From Flavobacteriaceae bacterium UBA3339 (lineage in GTDB: Bacteria; Bacteroidota; Bacteroidia; Flavobacteriales; Flavobacteriaceae), in NCBI GenBank assembly GCA_002360925.1, contig DERN01000011.1, positions 68,908 through 132,907 of the forward strand: a DNA stretch of 64,000 nt. Direction: 5' to 3'. The position numbers and the translations under genes are program-made. Shown here in pieces: positions 1-8,290 of the stretch (positions within the stretch are counted from its first letter, which is position 1; each line of letters begins with the position of its first letter). The notes under the pieces are model-generated. The model was not told where the DNA came from. It saw nothing but the letters and a program-made list of their open reading frames with translations, and searched no databases.

Positions 1-21
1 AGCCAACTGAGCTACAGAGGC
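1..21 (-). tRNA. tRNA gene, 5' end only (identity unknown)
   Basis: Read on the minus strand this is a 7-nt acceptor arm, the TA of positions 8-9 and the start of a D arm (GCTCAGTTGG). The gene runs off the left edge before the anticodon, so the amino acid cannot be named. A well-formed Bacteroidota promoter sits just upstream at 38-67. Confidence 0.85.
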
Positions 22-37
22 GACTCATTTACGGGTG

Positions 38-67
38 CAAATATACAGCGGTTTTTCATATCTGCAA
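38..67 (-). promoter_or_regulatory. Bacteroidota-type promoter of the truncated tRNA gene
   Basis: On the minus strand there is TTG (65-67), a 19-nt spacer and TATATTTG (38-45). This matches the TTG-N19-TAnnTTTG pattern used by the primary sigma factor of Bacteroidota. It ends about 16 nt before the tRNA. Confidence 0.75.
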
Positions 68-100
68 GGCTTTCCGTAAATTTTTTTGACATTTTTTTAC

Positions 101-367
101 CTACAATGCGTTGATTTTTTCAACTAATTGATTAGCAGTTTCTTCTAAATCGGAATAAATTGCTTTAAAATGTGCTTTTTTATTTTCAACCTTCTTATCG
201 TTCACTCTAACAATCAAAGAATCGAATTTTTCAATCGCTTCATCAATGATTGCTTCTGACTCTGGTGACGGTTTTCCGGCTGTAGACATTTCCCAAATAT
301 AAACTGCCTCAATAATATCTCCTAAAACATAATTTAAGTCTTTCTTTAAGTTTCTTACGTTTGCCAT
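101..367 (-). CDS. Conserved hypothetical 88-aa helical protein
   Basis: Small, charged, mostly helical protein without signal peptide or membrane segment. No catalytic motif is visible. It starts at ATG and lies 10 bp downstream of manA on the same strand, so it probably ends the idi-queD-manA transcript. It resembles small unnamed proteins found in flavobacteria, but I cannot assign a function. Confidence 0.75.
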   Translation of the reverse strand: MANVRNLKKDLNYVLGDIIEAVYIWEMSTAGKPSPESEAIIDEAIEKFDSLIVRVNDKKVENKKAHFKAIYSDLEETANQLVEKINAL

Positions 368-377
368 AATCTTTATT

Positions 378-1388
378 TTATATATTAATAAATACTTCTA
401 AAAGGTCTGCTTTTCCGTTTAACTCAAAATGAGGCATCGAAGCAGGAATTAAAATCGTATCTCCTTTTTTAAATTCGTACTGATTTGCTTCTGTTTTTAA
501 TTCCACAGTTCCTTTGGTGCAAATATACACCAAAAAGCAATCATTCGTTTTATCAACTTTATATGTTGTGGTTAAAGGAATGTAATTTGTTGTAAAAAAA
601 GGAGAATCGACCAATTGATTGGATTGATCGCTGTTTTTTGCGTATTCGATCTTTGGATTCTTCTTTTGATAATTAATGGCTTCTAACGCTAAATCTATAT
701 GCAATTCGCGCTCGTTTCCTTTATCATCTACTCGATCCCAATCGTAAACTCGATACGTTATATCGGAAGTTTGTTGAATTTCTGCCAATAATATTCCGCC
801 TCCAATTGCATGTATCGTTCCGGTTTCTATAAAAAACACATCACCTTGTTTTACATAAAACTCTTGTAAAACACTTGGCAAGGTTTTGTTTTCTAAATGT
901 TGTAAATATTCTTCGGACGAACTATCTTGTTTAAATCCTAAAATAATACGTGCGTTTTCATCGGCTTGCATGATATACCACATTTCGGTTTTACCGAACG
1001 AATCATGTCGTTTTTTAGCTAATTCATCATTTGGATGCAGTTGAATCGACAAATCGGTTTTAGCATCCAAAAACTTAAAAAGTAACGGAAATTGCTTTCC
1101 GTATTTTTGATATATTTTTTTTCCAAGAATTTCTTCTGGAAAACGATTGATTAGTTCACTTAGATTTAAACCTTCATAAATTCCTGATGCCACAAGATTC
1201 ACATCATTGTCGATCATAGAAATTTCCCAACTTTCGCCAATAGCATTATTTGGAAGTTCTTTTCCTAAAGATTCCAATTTGTTTCCTCCCCAAATTCGCT
1301 CTTTTAAAATGGGCTGAAATTGAAGTGGATAACTTTCAAAATTCGATGTATTCAACAAATCGTCTATATGTTGTTTTTTTGAATTCAA
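378..1388 (-). CDS. manA: Mannose-6-phosphate isomerase, class I (cupin)
   Basis: Interconverts mannose-6-phosphate and fructose-6-phosphate in the cytoplasm, feeding GDP-mannose and other surface-sugar precursors. The zinc site of the type I family is visible: QLHPND near residues 116-121 (Gln116, His118), Glu135 and His193 in TIHAIGGG, with the catalytic-type arginine near 213. The length of 336 aa is normal for the short bacterial form. The only start that keeps the conserved N-terminus is TTG at 1388; no upstream ATG is in frame before a stop. It lies downstream of queD and upstream of the 88-aa gene on the same strand. Confidence 0.9.
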   Translation of the reverse strand: MNSKKQHIDDLLNTSNFESYPLQFQPILKERIWGGNKLESLGKELPNNAIGESWEISMIDNDVNLVASGIYEGLNLSELINRFPEEILGKKIYQKYGKQFPLLFKFLDAKTDLSIQLHPNDELAKKRHDSFGKTEMWYIMQADENARIILGFKQDSSSEEYLQHLENKTLPSVLQEFYVKQGDVFFIETGTIHAIGGGILLAEIQQTSDITYRVYDWDRVDDKGNERELHIDLALEAINYQKKNPKIEYAKNSDQSNQLVDSPFFTTNYIPLTTTYKVDKTNDCFLVYICTKGTVELKTEANQYEFKKGDTILIPASMPHFELNGKADLLEVFINI

Positions 1389-1459
1389 TTCTTCTACGCG
1401 TTTCGCTAAAATTAAGTCGGCAATTTACGAATTAAATCAACCCTATTTTCAAAAAGTTT

Positions 1460-1870
1460 TCACAAACCACAATACTTTACAAAATTTCTTGGTGTTTCGT
1501 AAAGCGTAATTTCTAAATCTAATTTTACGGGTAAACGTTTGCGGAGTTTATGCCAGATTACATATGCAATATGTTCGGCTGTTGGATTTAAATCAGCAAA
1601 TTCAGGAACATCTAAATTCAGGTTTTTATGATCAAAAGGCATTTCGACTTCTTCGTAAATAAGATCGCTTAAATCTTTTATATCAATTACATAACCTGTT
1701 TCAGGATTTACTGTTCCAGTAACTTCAACAATTAGTTCGTAGTTATGACCATGAAAGTTTGGATTGTTACATTTTCCGAAAACCTTTTCGTTTTGTTCAT
1801 CTGTCCAATCTTTTCGATACAAGCGATGCGCAGCATTAAAATGTGCTTTTCTACAAACTGTAACTCTCAT
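1460..1870 (-). CDS. queD: 6-pyruvoyl-tetrahydropterin synthase / QueD family protein
   Basis: Cytoplasmic zinc enzyme of the T-fold pterin family that acts on 7,8-dihydroneopterin triphosphate. Zinc ligands are His15, His40 and His42, and the catalytic cysteine is Cys34. The spacing from Cys34 to the HGH motif is five residues (CNNPNFHGHNY), the pattern of true PTPS. Classical QueD has CxxxHGH, so either tetrahydropterin or preQ0/queuosine synthesis is possible. The gene is 2 bp downstream of idi on the same strand, indicating co-transcription. Family call is firm; the exact product is less certain. Confidence 0.85.
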   Translation of the reverse strand: MRVTVCRKAHFNAAHRLYRKDWTDEQNEKVFGKCNNPNFHGHNYELIVEVTGTVNPETGYVIDIKDLSDLIYEEVEMPFDHKNLNLDVPEFADLNPTAEHIAYVIWHKLRKRLPVKLDLEITLYETPRNFVKYCGL

Positions 1871-1872
1871 AA

Positions 1873-2403
1873 TTATTTCTTTTGAGCTTCGATATGATGA
1901 TAAAATTTATCAAAAATAATCTTGAACCATTCGGTATAAACTTCCGGATGCGCTTCCATATCTGTTTTCACTTCTTCAATTCCCATCCATTTCCAGGCAG
2001 CAACTTCATCTTCGTTAATTAAAGGTTCTTCGTTGAAATAACCAATCATCACGTGATCTAATTCATGCTCGGTCAATCCGTTATCGAACGGAGCTTTATA
2101 AATAAACGAGAACAATTCTTTTAACGGAACTGAAAAGCCCATTTCTTCTTCTAAACGACGAATTCCGGCTTCAATATTACTTTCGCCTTCGCGTTGATGG
2201 CTGCAACATGTGTTCGTCCATAACAAAGGCGAATGATATTTATGTGCGGCACGTTGCTGCAACATGATTTCATTTTGTTCATTTAAAATAAAAACCGAAA
2301 AGGCACGATGCAATAACGCTTTTTCATGCGCTTCAATCTTTTCCATCAAACCAATTGGTTCGTCATTTTCGTTCACTAAAATCACTCGTTCCAAAGTAGT
2401 CAT
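1873..2403 (-). CDS. idi: Isopentenyl-diphosphate delta-isomerase, type 1
   Basis: Converts IPP to DMAPP, the starter of isoprenoid chains (menaquinone, undecaprenyl phosphate, carotenoids). It is a Nudix-fold enzyme; the catalytic Cys67 lies in TNTCCSHQ (residues 63-70), His69 is the metal ligand, the Nudix helix is around REEE-like residues 82-88, and the second catalytic Glu lies in the HELDHV segment near 114. The length of 176 aa is usual. It is the first gene of a minus-strand run with queD and manA. Confidence 0.93.
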   Translation of the reverse strand: MTTLERVILVNENDEPIGLMEKIEAHEKALLHRAFSVFILNEQNEIMLQQRAAHKYHSPLLWTNTCCSHQREGESNIEAGIRRLEEEMGFSVPLKELFSFIYKAPFDNGLTEHELDHVMIGYFNEEPLINEDEVAAWKWMGIEEVKTDMEAHPEVYTEWFKIIFDKFYHHIEAQKK

Positions 2404-2449
2404 AACCTAATTTAATAAGAAATCAAATCTACGATTTTAATTGGGAAAT

Positions 2450-2480
2450 AAAAAACACTCTACGGTTAGGAAGAGTGTCT
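2450..2480 (-). terminator. Intrinsic terminator after the T9SS cargo gene
   Basis: On the minus strand an ACACTCT/AGAGTGT stem with a 10-nt loop is followed by a run of T. It lies 20-50 bp after the stop of the secreted-protein gene. Confidence 0.7.
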
Positions 2481-2502
2481 TGTTTAAAGTTAGTTCATAA
2501 AT

Positions 2503-3807
2503 CTATTTAACTACAACTCGGTTGGTATGAACCTGACCAGAGTATGTCGATACAACTAAATAAACGCCCGAAGCGGTAAAAGAAGTTTCGAATTGATAAT
2601 TCGTGGTATTATTAACTTCTTGTTTTCCGATAAACTTCCCATCGATTGTAAAAACGTGAATATTTAAATTCGTAGGTTTATCGAAACGATATGCAATCTG
2701 TACTTTTTCGTTCAAATTAGCTGGATTCGGATACGCATTGATTTCGGCTTTATTTACGATTTCAGGCTTTGAAGTTTCTTTCGCTTTTGCTGAATATGTA
2801 ATTCCGAACGTATCAAAACCATTTCCGTCGTTATCAAATAGTACATTTTCAAAAACCAATTGATTTCCTTCCACTTTTCCTTGATAACGTACTACATTTC
2901 CATCTATCGAAAAATTTGAAGTAGTTGGATTTACAACTAATTCGTAAGCTCCGTTTTGATGTAGTTTTTCGCCTAAATTGAATTTCAAGTTTGTAAGATT
3001 CGAATTAGTATTCGTTTGCACCAACCAAGAACTATCTAATAATTCGATATCGCCTTGTTTTGTCCAACTTGTTTTTTCATTATTGGTTCCTAACAATAAA
3101 TATTGATTATTACCAAATTCGTTAGACGAAATTTCTAATCGTTTGTCGACCGAATTTATTGTTTCCGATTTATTCAATCCAAAATAATCGCTTCGTCCTA
3201 AACCTGTAATATTAGAATTATATTGACCGTTTAAACCGCTGTTCCAAATAGAATTCCCGTTTGCATCTACATAATTAGATGTATTGAGTAACGAGATTCC
3301 ATATTTTAACGACAAATAGGTTTGGATTTGCTGATGATCTAAATTCGAAAATTCTTCATTCACATAAATCACTTCATAAACATCGGTTAAATCATTCGGT
3401 TTATCGGCAATTGTAACGAAGTTTTTATCTCCGCCTGCATTCGGATAATTAAATCCGTATTTTACAATAGCGCCTGTTCTACGTTTTTGATCGATTGTTT
3501 TTTCGTCGTTATAATTAATATTATGCGTTGTAACCGTGTGTTGATAACAGGTAAAAGTAAAATCTAACAAATCTTTTTTTGTATTATCTTCTGATTTAAA
3601 AACAACATAAAAATTCGAAGCACCTTCGCCAATAGAAGTCGTTAACGACTCTTTTACATTTCCGTTTAACGAAGCATTTTTATTAAGAGTTTGTTTTAAA
3701 TTCTGGGTTTTTTCAGGCTTTGCCCAAAATGCAGTTCTATTTTCGAACTTCTGAGCGAAAGAATAAGATGAAAACAAAACAGCTGACAATAGTAATATTC
3801 TTTTCAT
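2503..3807 (-). CDS. Secreted protein with C-terminal T9SS type A sorting domain
   Basis: Predicted 434-aa exported protein. The N-terminus MKRILLLSAVLFSSYSFAQ is a signal peptide, so I start at ATG 3807 rather than a start 16 codons upstream. The last about 75 residues have the type IX sorting pattern (INAYPNPAN..., then a beta-rich segment ending in VYLVV...NRVVVK). The middle has the segment LKYGISLL..YVDANGNSIWN seen in many flavobacterial surface proteins of unknown function. It should cross the outer membrane through the T9SS and be anchored or released. No enzymatic motif was found. Confidence 0.85.
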   Translation of the reverse strand: MKRILLLSAVLFSSYSFAQKFENRTAFWAKPEKTQNLKQTLNKNASLNGNVKESLTTSIGEGASNFYVVFKSEDNTKKDLLDFTFTCYQHTVTTHNINYNDEKTIDQKRRTGAIVKYGFNYPNAGGDKNFVTIADKPNDLTDVYEVIYVNEEFSNLDHQQIQTYLSLKYGISLLNTSNYVDANGNSIWNSGLNGQYNSNITGLGRSDYFGLNKSETINSVDKRLEISSNEFGNNQYLLLGTNNEKTSWTKQGDIELLDSSWLVQTNTNSNLTNLKFNLGEKLHQNGAYELVVNPTTSNFSIDGNVVRYQGKVEGNQLVFENVLFDNDGNGFDTFGITYSAKAKETSKPEIVNKAEINAYPNPANLNEKVQIAYRFDKPTNLNIHVFTIDGKFIGKQEVNNTTNYQFETSFTASGVYLVVSTYSGQVHTNRVVVK

Positions 3808-3855
3808 AATATTTTGAATTTTAGTCGAATATACAAACAAAAAATTAAACAACAT

Positions 3856-3883
3856 AAAAAAAACTCGTCATTTAACGAGTTTT
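3856..3883 (-). terminator. Intrinsic terminator after the DUF721 gene
   Basis: On the minus strand an AAAACTCGT/ACGAGTTTT hairpin is followed by eight T. It immediately follows the stop codon and ends the ftsY-lipoprotein-DUF721 unit. Confidence 0.8.
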
Positions 3884-4199
3884 ATCTTAATATTATTCTG
3901 GTTACAATTTCTTTTCCTAAATCTTCATTCAGCATTTTTATTATCTTATCGATTCCGTAACTTAATTCTTCTCTTAAAACATCGGAAGATAAAGCTACAA
4001 AAAGCGTCGATTTTCGTAATTCGACCTGCGTTGTGTAATTTGCAATTCCCGGTCCTAATAAACGAATCCAAGCTTCGCGCGCATTTAATTTATCAAATCC
4101 ATTTTCCAAATTATATCCTTGAATCATTTTTCCCAATACATCGTGAACCGAAGATTCTTCGTGTAAGCGTTTGTAAGGATTAAATTTGTTTTTATTCAT
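3882..4199 (-). CDS. DUF721 family protein (DciA-like)
   Basis: Protein of 105 aa with the DUF721 pattern (GIANYTTQVELRKSTLFVALSSDVLREEL, here described rather than quoted in full). DUF721 includes DciA, the ancestral loader of the replicative helicase DnaB, so a role in replication initiation is possible but inferred. It has no signal peptide. It overlaps the end of the upstream lipoprotein gene by 8 bp, so it is translationally coupled to that gene and co-transcribed with ftsY. Confidence 0.8.
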   Translation of the reverse strand: MNKNKFNPYKRLHEESSVHDVLGKMIQGYNLENGFDKLNAREAWIRLLGPGIANYTTQVELRKSTLFVALSSDVLREELSYGIDKIIKMLNEDLGKEIVTRIILR

Positions 4200-4614
4200 T
4201 GATATTGATTGGAGTAAAACGTTTGTAACTGTATTTAATGTCGTTTTCGTTGATGATTACCAATTCGTCTTTCGTTAATTTTTCTAATTTCTCTGTCCAT
4301 TTCGAAAAATCAGTTTGGTATTTTAAATAAGTTGAGCCTGCCGAATCTTTTACAACAAATGTTTCTTTTATTCCGTTGGTTCCTACTTTTCCGTCTAATT
4401 GTGCTACCACTTTAGAGCGTGTTCCGTTGGTTCCTTCTAAAACAAATAAATCTACATTATTATTAGATTGATATTCTTTATTGTTTCCATCGGCTGTTTT
4501 TACTTCGCTAATTTCCCAATATCCATTCAAATGTTTTAAATCTTCTGCGGGAATTGGTTTTGAACACGAAACAACGAACGTTGCGATAGCTATGAAGCCT
4601 AAAATATTTTTCAT
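4192..4614 (-). CDS. Small lipoprotein, lipocalin-like
   Basis: 140-aa predicted lipoprotein: signal segment followed by the lipobox VVSC with the acylated cysteine near residue 17. The mature part starts LNGYWEISEV, a pattern of lipocalin-like beta-barrel domains in Bacteroidota lipoproteins. It abuts ftsY with no gap (FtsY ends at 4615) and overlaps the DUF721 gene by 8 bp. Function unknown. Confidence 0.8.
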   Translation of the reverse strand: MKNILGFIAIATFVVSCSKPIPAEDLKHLNGYWEISEVKTADGNNKEYQSNNNVDLFVLEGTNGTRSKVVAQLDGKVGTNGIKETFVVKDSAGSTYLKYQTDFSKWTEKLEKLTKDELVIINENDIKYSYKRFTPININE

Positions 4615-5568
4615 CTATTTAAAAAACGAGTCAACAAACTCATATTTATTAAAAACCTGTAAATCTTCGATCCCTTCTCCTACTCCGATATATTTCACCG
4701 GAATTTGAAATTGATCTGAAATTCCGATGACAACTCCGCCTTTTGCAGTTCCGTCTAATTTTGTAACCGCCAAAGAACTTACTTCGGTTGCCGCTGTAAA
4801 TTGTTTAGCTTGCTCGAAGGCATTTTGTCCGGTAGAACCGTCTAAAACCAACATCACATCGTGCGGTGCATCGTCAATTACTTTTTGCATAACGCGTTTT
4901 ACTTTTGTAAGCTCGTTCATTAAACCAACTTTATTATGTAAACGCCCAGCCGTATCAATAATAACTACATCGGCATTTTGAGCCACGGCAGATTCTAATG
5001 TGTCAAATGCAACAGAAGCAGGATCGGATCCCATTTGTTGTTTCACAATAGGTACTTCAACACGATCAGCCCAAATTTGCAATTGATCTATCGCTGCCGC
5101 TCTAAAAGTATCGGCAGCACCTAAAACCACTTTATGTCCGGCTTTTTTAAATTGATACGCCAATTTACCAATTGTGGTCGTTTTTCCAACTCCGTTTACG
5201 CCAACCACCATAATTACATACGGTTTTTTGTTGGCAGGAATTTCAAATTCGGTCGCTTCCCCTGATTTTGTTTCAGAAAGCAAGCTCGAAATTTCTTCAC
5301 GCAGAATCGAATTCAACTCATCGGTTCCTAAATATTTATCGCGAGAAACACGTTCCTCGATTCGATCAATAATCTTTAATGTGGTATTTACACCAACATC
5401 CGACGTAATTAAAACATCTTCTAAATCATCTAAAACCTCATCATCTACCTTCGATTTTCCGGCAACGGCTTTAGTTAACTTATCAAAAAAAGACGTTTTA
5501 GACTTTTCCAGTCCTTTATCAAGTGTTTCTTTCTTTTCAGACGAAAATAAACGCTTAAAAAAACTCAT
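4615..5568 (-). CDS. ftsY: Signal recognition particle receptor FtsY
   Basis: GTPase that receives SRP-ribosome complexes at the inner membrane for co-translational insertion. The NG domain is complete: four-helix N domain about residues 25-100, G1 GVNGVGKTTT near 123-132, G3 DTAGR, G4 TKLDG. The acidic A domain found in E. coli is missing and only a short basic N-terminus remains, as usual in Bacteroidota. At 317 aa the length is normal. A TATATTTG box (5588-5595, minus strand) lies 20 nt upstream. Confidence 0.96.
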   Translation of the reverse strand: MSFFKRLFSSEKKETLDKGLEKSKTSFFDKLTKAVAGKSKVDDEVLDDLEDVLITSDVGVNTTLKIIDRIEERVSRDKYLGTDELNSILREEISSLLSETKSGEATEFEIPANKKPYVIMVVGVNGVGKTTTIGKLAYQFKKAGHKVVLGAADTFRAAAIDQLQIWADRVEVPIVKQQMGSDPASVAFDTLESAVAQNADVVIIDTAGRLHNKVGLMNELTKVKRVMQKVIDDAPHDVMLVLDGSTGQNAFEQAKQFTAATEVSSLAVTKLDGTAKGGVVIGISDQFQIPVKYIGVGEGIEDLQVFNKYEFVDSFFK

Positions 5569-5659
5569 AAGTATATAATTTAAGGAACAAATATACAGAT
5601 ATTAATTTAATGAATTTCTGATAAAAATCAGATGTACTAAAAAATATCTTCAAATAAAA

Positions 5660-5685
5660 AAAGCTATCTAAAAATAGATAGCTTT
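5660..5685 (-). terminator. Intrinsic terminator after the rpmB-rpmG-DUF4295 unit
   Basis: An 11-bp stem AAAGCTATCTA/TAGATAGCTTT is followed on the minus strand by a T run. It separates the ribosomal-protein unit from the ftsY promoter. Confidence 0.85.
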
Positions 5686-5706
5686 AATATGCTTTTGTGA
5701 TAATTC

Positions 5707-5856
5707 TTATTTTTTTAAGAACTCATCTACTAATTCAGGAGCCATAACTGCTTCTACGAATGTGTAAGCTCCTGTTTTTGGAGACTTAACCATTTTAATC
5801 GCTTTAGTCAATCGTTTTGACCCTGTTTGTAATGATGCTACCGACTTCTTTGCCAT
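5707..5856 (-). CDS. DUF4295 family protein (49 aa)
   Basis: Basic 49-aa protein beginning MAKKSVASLQTGSKRLTKAI and ending in the stop at 5707. It lies 9 bp after rpmG and matches the small DUF4295 family that in Bacteroidota always sits behind rpmB and rpmG. The size, lysine richness and linkage suggest a ribosome-associated protein, but no function has been shown to my knowledge. It is shorter than usual gene-finder cut-offs and easily missed. Confidence 0.9.
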   Translation of the reverse strand: MAKKSVASLQTGSKRLTKAIKMVKSPKTGAYTFVEAVMAPELVDEFLKK

Positions 5857-5865
5857 GACTAATAA

Positions 5866-6054
5866 TTATTTAATTTCTTTATGAACAGTTACTCTTTTTA
5901 AGATTGGATTAAATTTCTTAATTTCCATTCTGTCTGGAGTATTCTTTTTGTTTTTTGTAGTGATGTAACGTGATGTACCTGGTAATCCAGTTGCTTTATG
6001 CTCAGTACATTCTAAAATTACTTGAATTCTATTTCCTTTTGCTTTCTTTGCCAT
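5866..6054 (-). CDS. rpmG: Ribosomal protein bL33
   Basis: Large-subunit protein, 62 aa, starting MAKKAKGNRIQVILECTEHK and containing the family core SRYITTKNKKNTPDRMEIKK. Of the zinc-ribbon cysteines only Cys16 is present, so this is the zinc-free (C-minus) form. It lies between rpmB and DUF4295 on the minus strand. Confidence 0.96.
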   Translation of the reverse strand: MAKKAKGNRIQVILECTEHKATGLPGTSRYITTKNKKNTPDRMEIKKFNPILKRVTVHKEIK

Positions 6055-6082
6055 CTTGATAAATTTTTAATGGTGAACTAGA

Positions 6083-6319
6083 TTATTTTAATAATCCGTT
6101 AGCTTTAGCTTCTTTTAAAACTGCAGCAATACCTTTTTTGTTAATTGTTTTTAATGCAGATGTAGATACTTTTAAAGTTACCCATCTGTCTTCTTCTGCG
6201 ATGTAGAAACGCTTTTTCACTAAGTTAACAGAAAACTTTCTCTTAGTTTTGTTCATAGCGTGAGACACGTTGTTACCAACCATGGCTCTTTTACCTGTAA
6301 TTTGACAAACTCTTGACAT
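6083..6319 (-). CDS. rpmB: Ribosomal protein bL28
   Basis: Large-subunit protein, 78 aa, starting MSRVCQITGKRAMVGNNVSH with the conserved downstream segment KRKFSVNLVKKRF. It is the first gene of the rpmB-rpmG-DUF4295 unit and has its own promoter at 6346-6377. Confidence 0.97.
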   Translation of the reverse strand: MSRVCQITGKRAMVGNNVSHAMNKTKRKFSVNLVKKRFYIAEEDRWVTLKVSTSALKTINKKGIAAVLKEAKANGLLK

Positions 6320-6345
6320 TATTTCTTACTTTTAAAATCAGGGTG

Positions 6346-6377
6346 CAAAGTAATGAATTAAATTTTATTTAAACAAA
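6346..6377 (-). promoter_or_regulatory. Promoter of rpmB
   Basis: On the minus strand TTTG (6374-6377), a 20-nt spacer and TTACTTTG (6346-6353), a one-base variant of the TAnnTTTG box. It lies about 27 nt before the rpmB start. Confidence 0.6.
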
Positions 6378-6410
6378 TGTTTTTAAAGTTTTTAGTTGAA
6401 GGTTTCGTGT

Positions 6411-7673
6411 TTATGATTTTACAACTTTCGAAGTTAAATACTTATAAAGCAATAACCAAACTTTATGAACACTGGCTTGAATGACTTTGCTTCGCGGCTG
6501 ACCGAAATTAAATGTAAACGTTTCTGTTTTTTCGGATGTTGCAATTCCGATACAAACGGTTCCTACTTCTTGATCTGAATCGCCTTTTGAAGGACCTGCA
6601 TTTCCCGTTGTTGAAATCGCAATATCGGTTTGATATAACTTTCGAACACCTTCTGCCATTTCTTTCGCAACTTCTTCGCTTACCACACTAAATGTATCAA
6701 TCGTGTTTTGTTGCAAACCTAAAACTTTAACTTTTGATTCGGTTGCATACGTAACGGCACTTCCTTTATAATAAGCCGACGAACCTTCAATAGAAGTTAA
6801 TCGTTCTGCAATACTTCCGCCTGTACAACTTTCGGCAGTTGCAATGGTTAGTTTTGACTCTTTTAAAAGCTTACTAACTTCCTCTAACAAAGAATCGGCT
6901 TCTGTAACTCCGATAAAATAATCAGGAATTAATCGTTCTAATTCTTTTATTTTTTGATCGACTTCCGTTTCAATTTCTTGTTGATTTGTTCCGGTTTTAC
7001 TTAATCGCAAACGAACCATTCCAAATTGTGGTAAATAAGCCAATTGTATGTTTTGTTCTGCAAGTGCATCTTCCCAACCTTCTATTGTTTCAGCTAATAA
7101 ACTCTCTCCTATTCCGACTGTTAGAATCGTTTTATGAACAATAGCTTCCAAACGAAAAGCTTCCTTTATATAAGGAATTAATTCTTCTGTTATCAAATAC
7201 TTCATTTCAAACGGAACGCCAGGCAACGAAACAAAAGTAGTTTGTTCTTTTACCATTAACATTCCGGGAGCTGTGCCCACTTTATTAAAAAGCACTTTAC
7301 AAGTTGACGGAACAAAAGCTTGTTGTTTGTTAATTTCGGAAATCGGACGTTTATAATACGCTTCTAACAATTGTTTTACGTGAACCAAAACTTCTTCGTT
7401 CACAATTAATTCATCATTAAAATACTCTACAAACGTTTTTTTAGTTACATCGTCTTTTGTTGGTCCTAAACCTCCAGTTAAAATAACAAGATCTACTTTA
7501 TTTTGAAAACGCTTTAAGGTTTCAGAAATTGCTTCAACTGTATCTGCAATTGCAACTTTTTCCGAAACCTTACAACCAATCTTTTCTAATTCCTGACCAA
7601 TAAAAACGCTGTTGGTATCTACAACTTGACCAATCAATAATTCGTCGCCAATTGTTACAATAGCCGCTTTCAT
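6411..7673 (-). CDS. cinA: CinA family protein (competence/damage-inducible; NMN deamidase-type)
   Basis: Two-domain protein of 420 aa. The N-terminal MoCF/COG1058 domain (about 1-170) begins AIVTIGDELLIGQVVDTNS and has the GGLGPTKDD loop. The C-terminal domain (about 260-415) has ATAESCTGGSIAERL and corresponds to NMN amidohydrolase PncC. In other bacteria the full protein acts as ADP-ribose pyrophosphatase plus NMN deamidase for NAD recycling. Its start overlaps the last base of the upstream FAH-family gene, indicating coupling. Confidence 0.93.
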   Translation of the reverse strand: MKAAIVTIGDELLIGQVVDTNSVFIGQELEKIGCKVSEKVAIADTVEAISETLKRFQNKVDLVILTGGLGPTKDDVTKKTFVEYFNDELIVNEEVLVHVKQLLEAYYKRPISEINKQQAFVPSTCKVLFNKVGTAPGMLMVKEQTTFVSLPGVPFEMKYLITEELIPYIKEAFRLEAIVHKTILTVGIGESLLAETIEGWEDALAEQNIQLAYLPQFGMVRLRLSKTGTNQQEIETEVDQKIKELERLIPDYFIGVTEADSLLEEVSKLLKESKLTIATAESCTGGSIAERLTSIEGSSAYYKGSAVTYATESKVKVLGLQQNTIDTFSVVSEEVAKEMAEGVRKLYQTDIAISTTGNAGPSKGDSDQEVGTVCIGIATSEKTETFTFNFGQPRSKVIQASVHKVWLLLYKYLTSKVVKS

Positions 7674-8284
7674 TAAAGTACTTTTATACTAAATAATTTT
7701 TGATCTTCTAAAAAGCCATCCAATTCATCGTCTGAATTTACTTTTGCAACACCAGCAGGAGTTCCTGTAAAAATAACATCTCCTACTTTTAACGTAAAAA
7801 ACTGCGAAACATATGCAATCAATTCATCAATTTGCCACAACATATCTTGCGTATTTCCTTCCTGAACGATGGTTCCGTTTTTAGCTAATTGAAACGAAAT
7901 ATTTCGCAAATCATCGAACTGATTTTTATCTACAAAAGTTCCTAAAACCGTAGCTCCATCAAATCCTTTGGCAATTTCCCAAGGTAAGCCTTTCGCTTTT
8001 AATTTTGCTTGTAAATCTCGAGCTGTAAAATCAATTCCTAAACTGATTTGGTTGTAATATTTCGAAGCGAATTTTGGACTAATGTACTTTCCTACTTTCG
8101 AAATTTTAACCACAACTTCAACTTCGTGATGTATATCGTTTGAAAAATCAGGAATAACAAACGGAAATCCGCTATTTAAAACCGAAGTGTCTGGCTTCAT
8201 AAAGATTACCGGTTCCTGCGGTTTTTCGTTATTTAACTCGTTAATATGATCGATGTAATTTCGACCTACGCAGATTATTTTCAT
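7673..8284 (-). CDS. Fumarylacetoacetate hydrolase family protein
   Basis: 203-aa enzyme of the FAH superfamily (acylpyruvase or oxaloacetate decarboxylase/tautomerase type). The metal-binding acidic residues are visible in HHEVEVVVKI (near residue 60) and GIDFTARDLQ (near 90), with the conserved GTPAGV loop near the C-terminus. Length agrees with the small YcgM/FAHD1-like group. It shares one base with cinA, and starts 6 bp after the toxin gene. Exact substrate cannot be read from sequence. Confidence 0.88.
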   Translation of the reverse strand: MKIICVGRNYIDHINELNNEKPQEPVIFMKPDTSVLNSGFPFVIPDFSNDIHHEVEVVVKISKVGKYISPKFASKYYNQISLGIDFTARDLQAKLKAKGLPWEIAKGFDGATVLGTFVDKNQFDDLRNISFQLAKNGTIVQEGNTQDMLWQIDELIAYVSQFFTLKVGDVIFTGTPAGVAKVNSDDELDGFLEDQKLFSIKVL

Positions 8285-8290
8285 TTAGAA

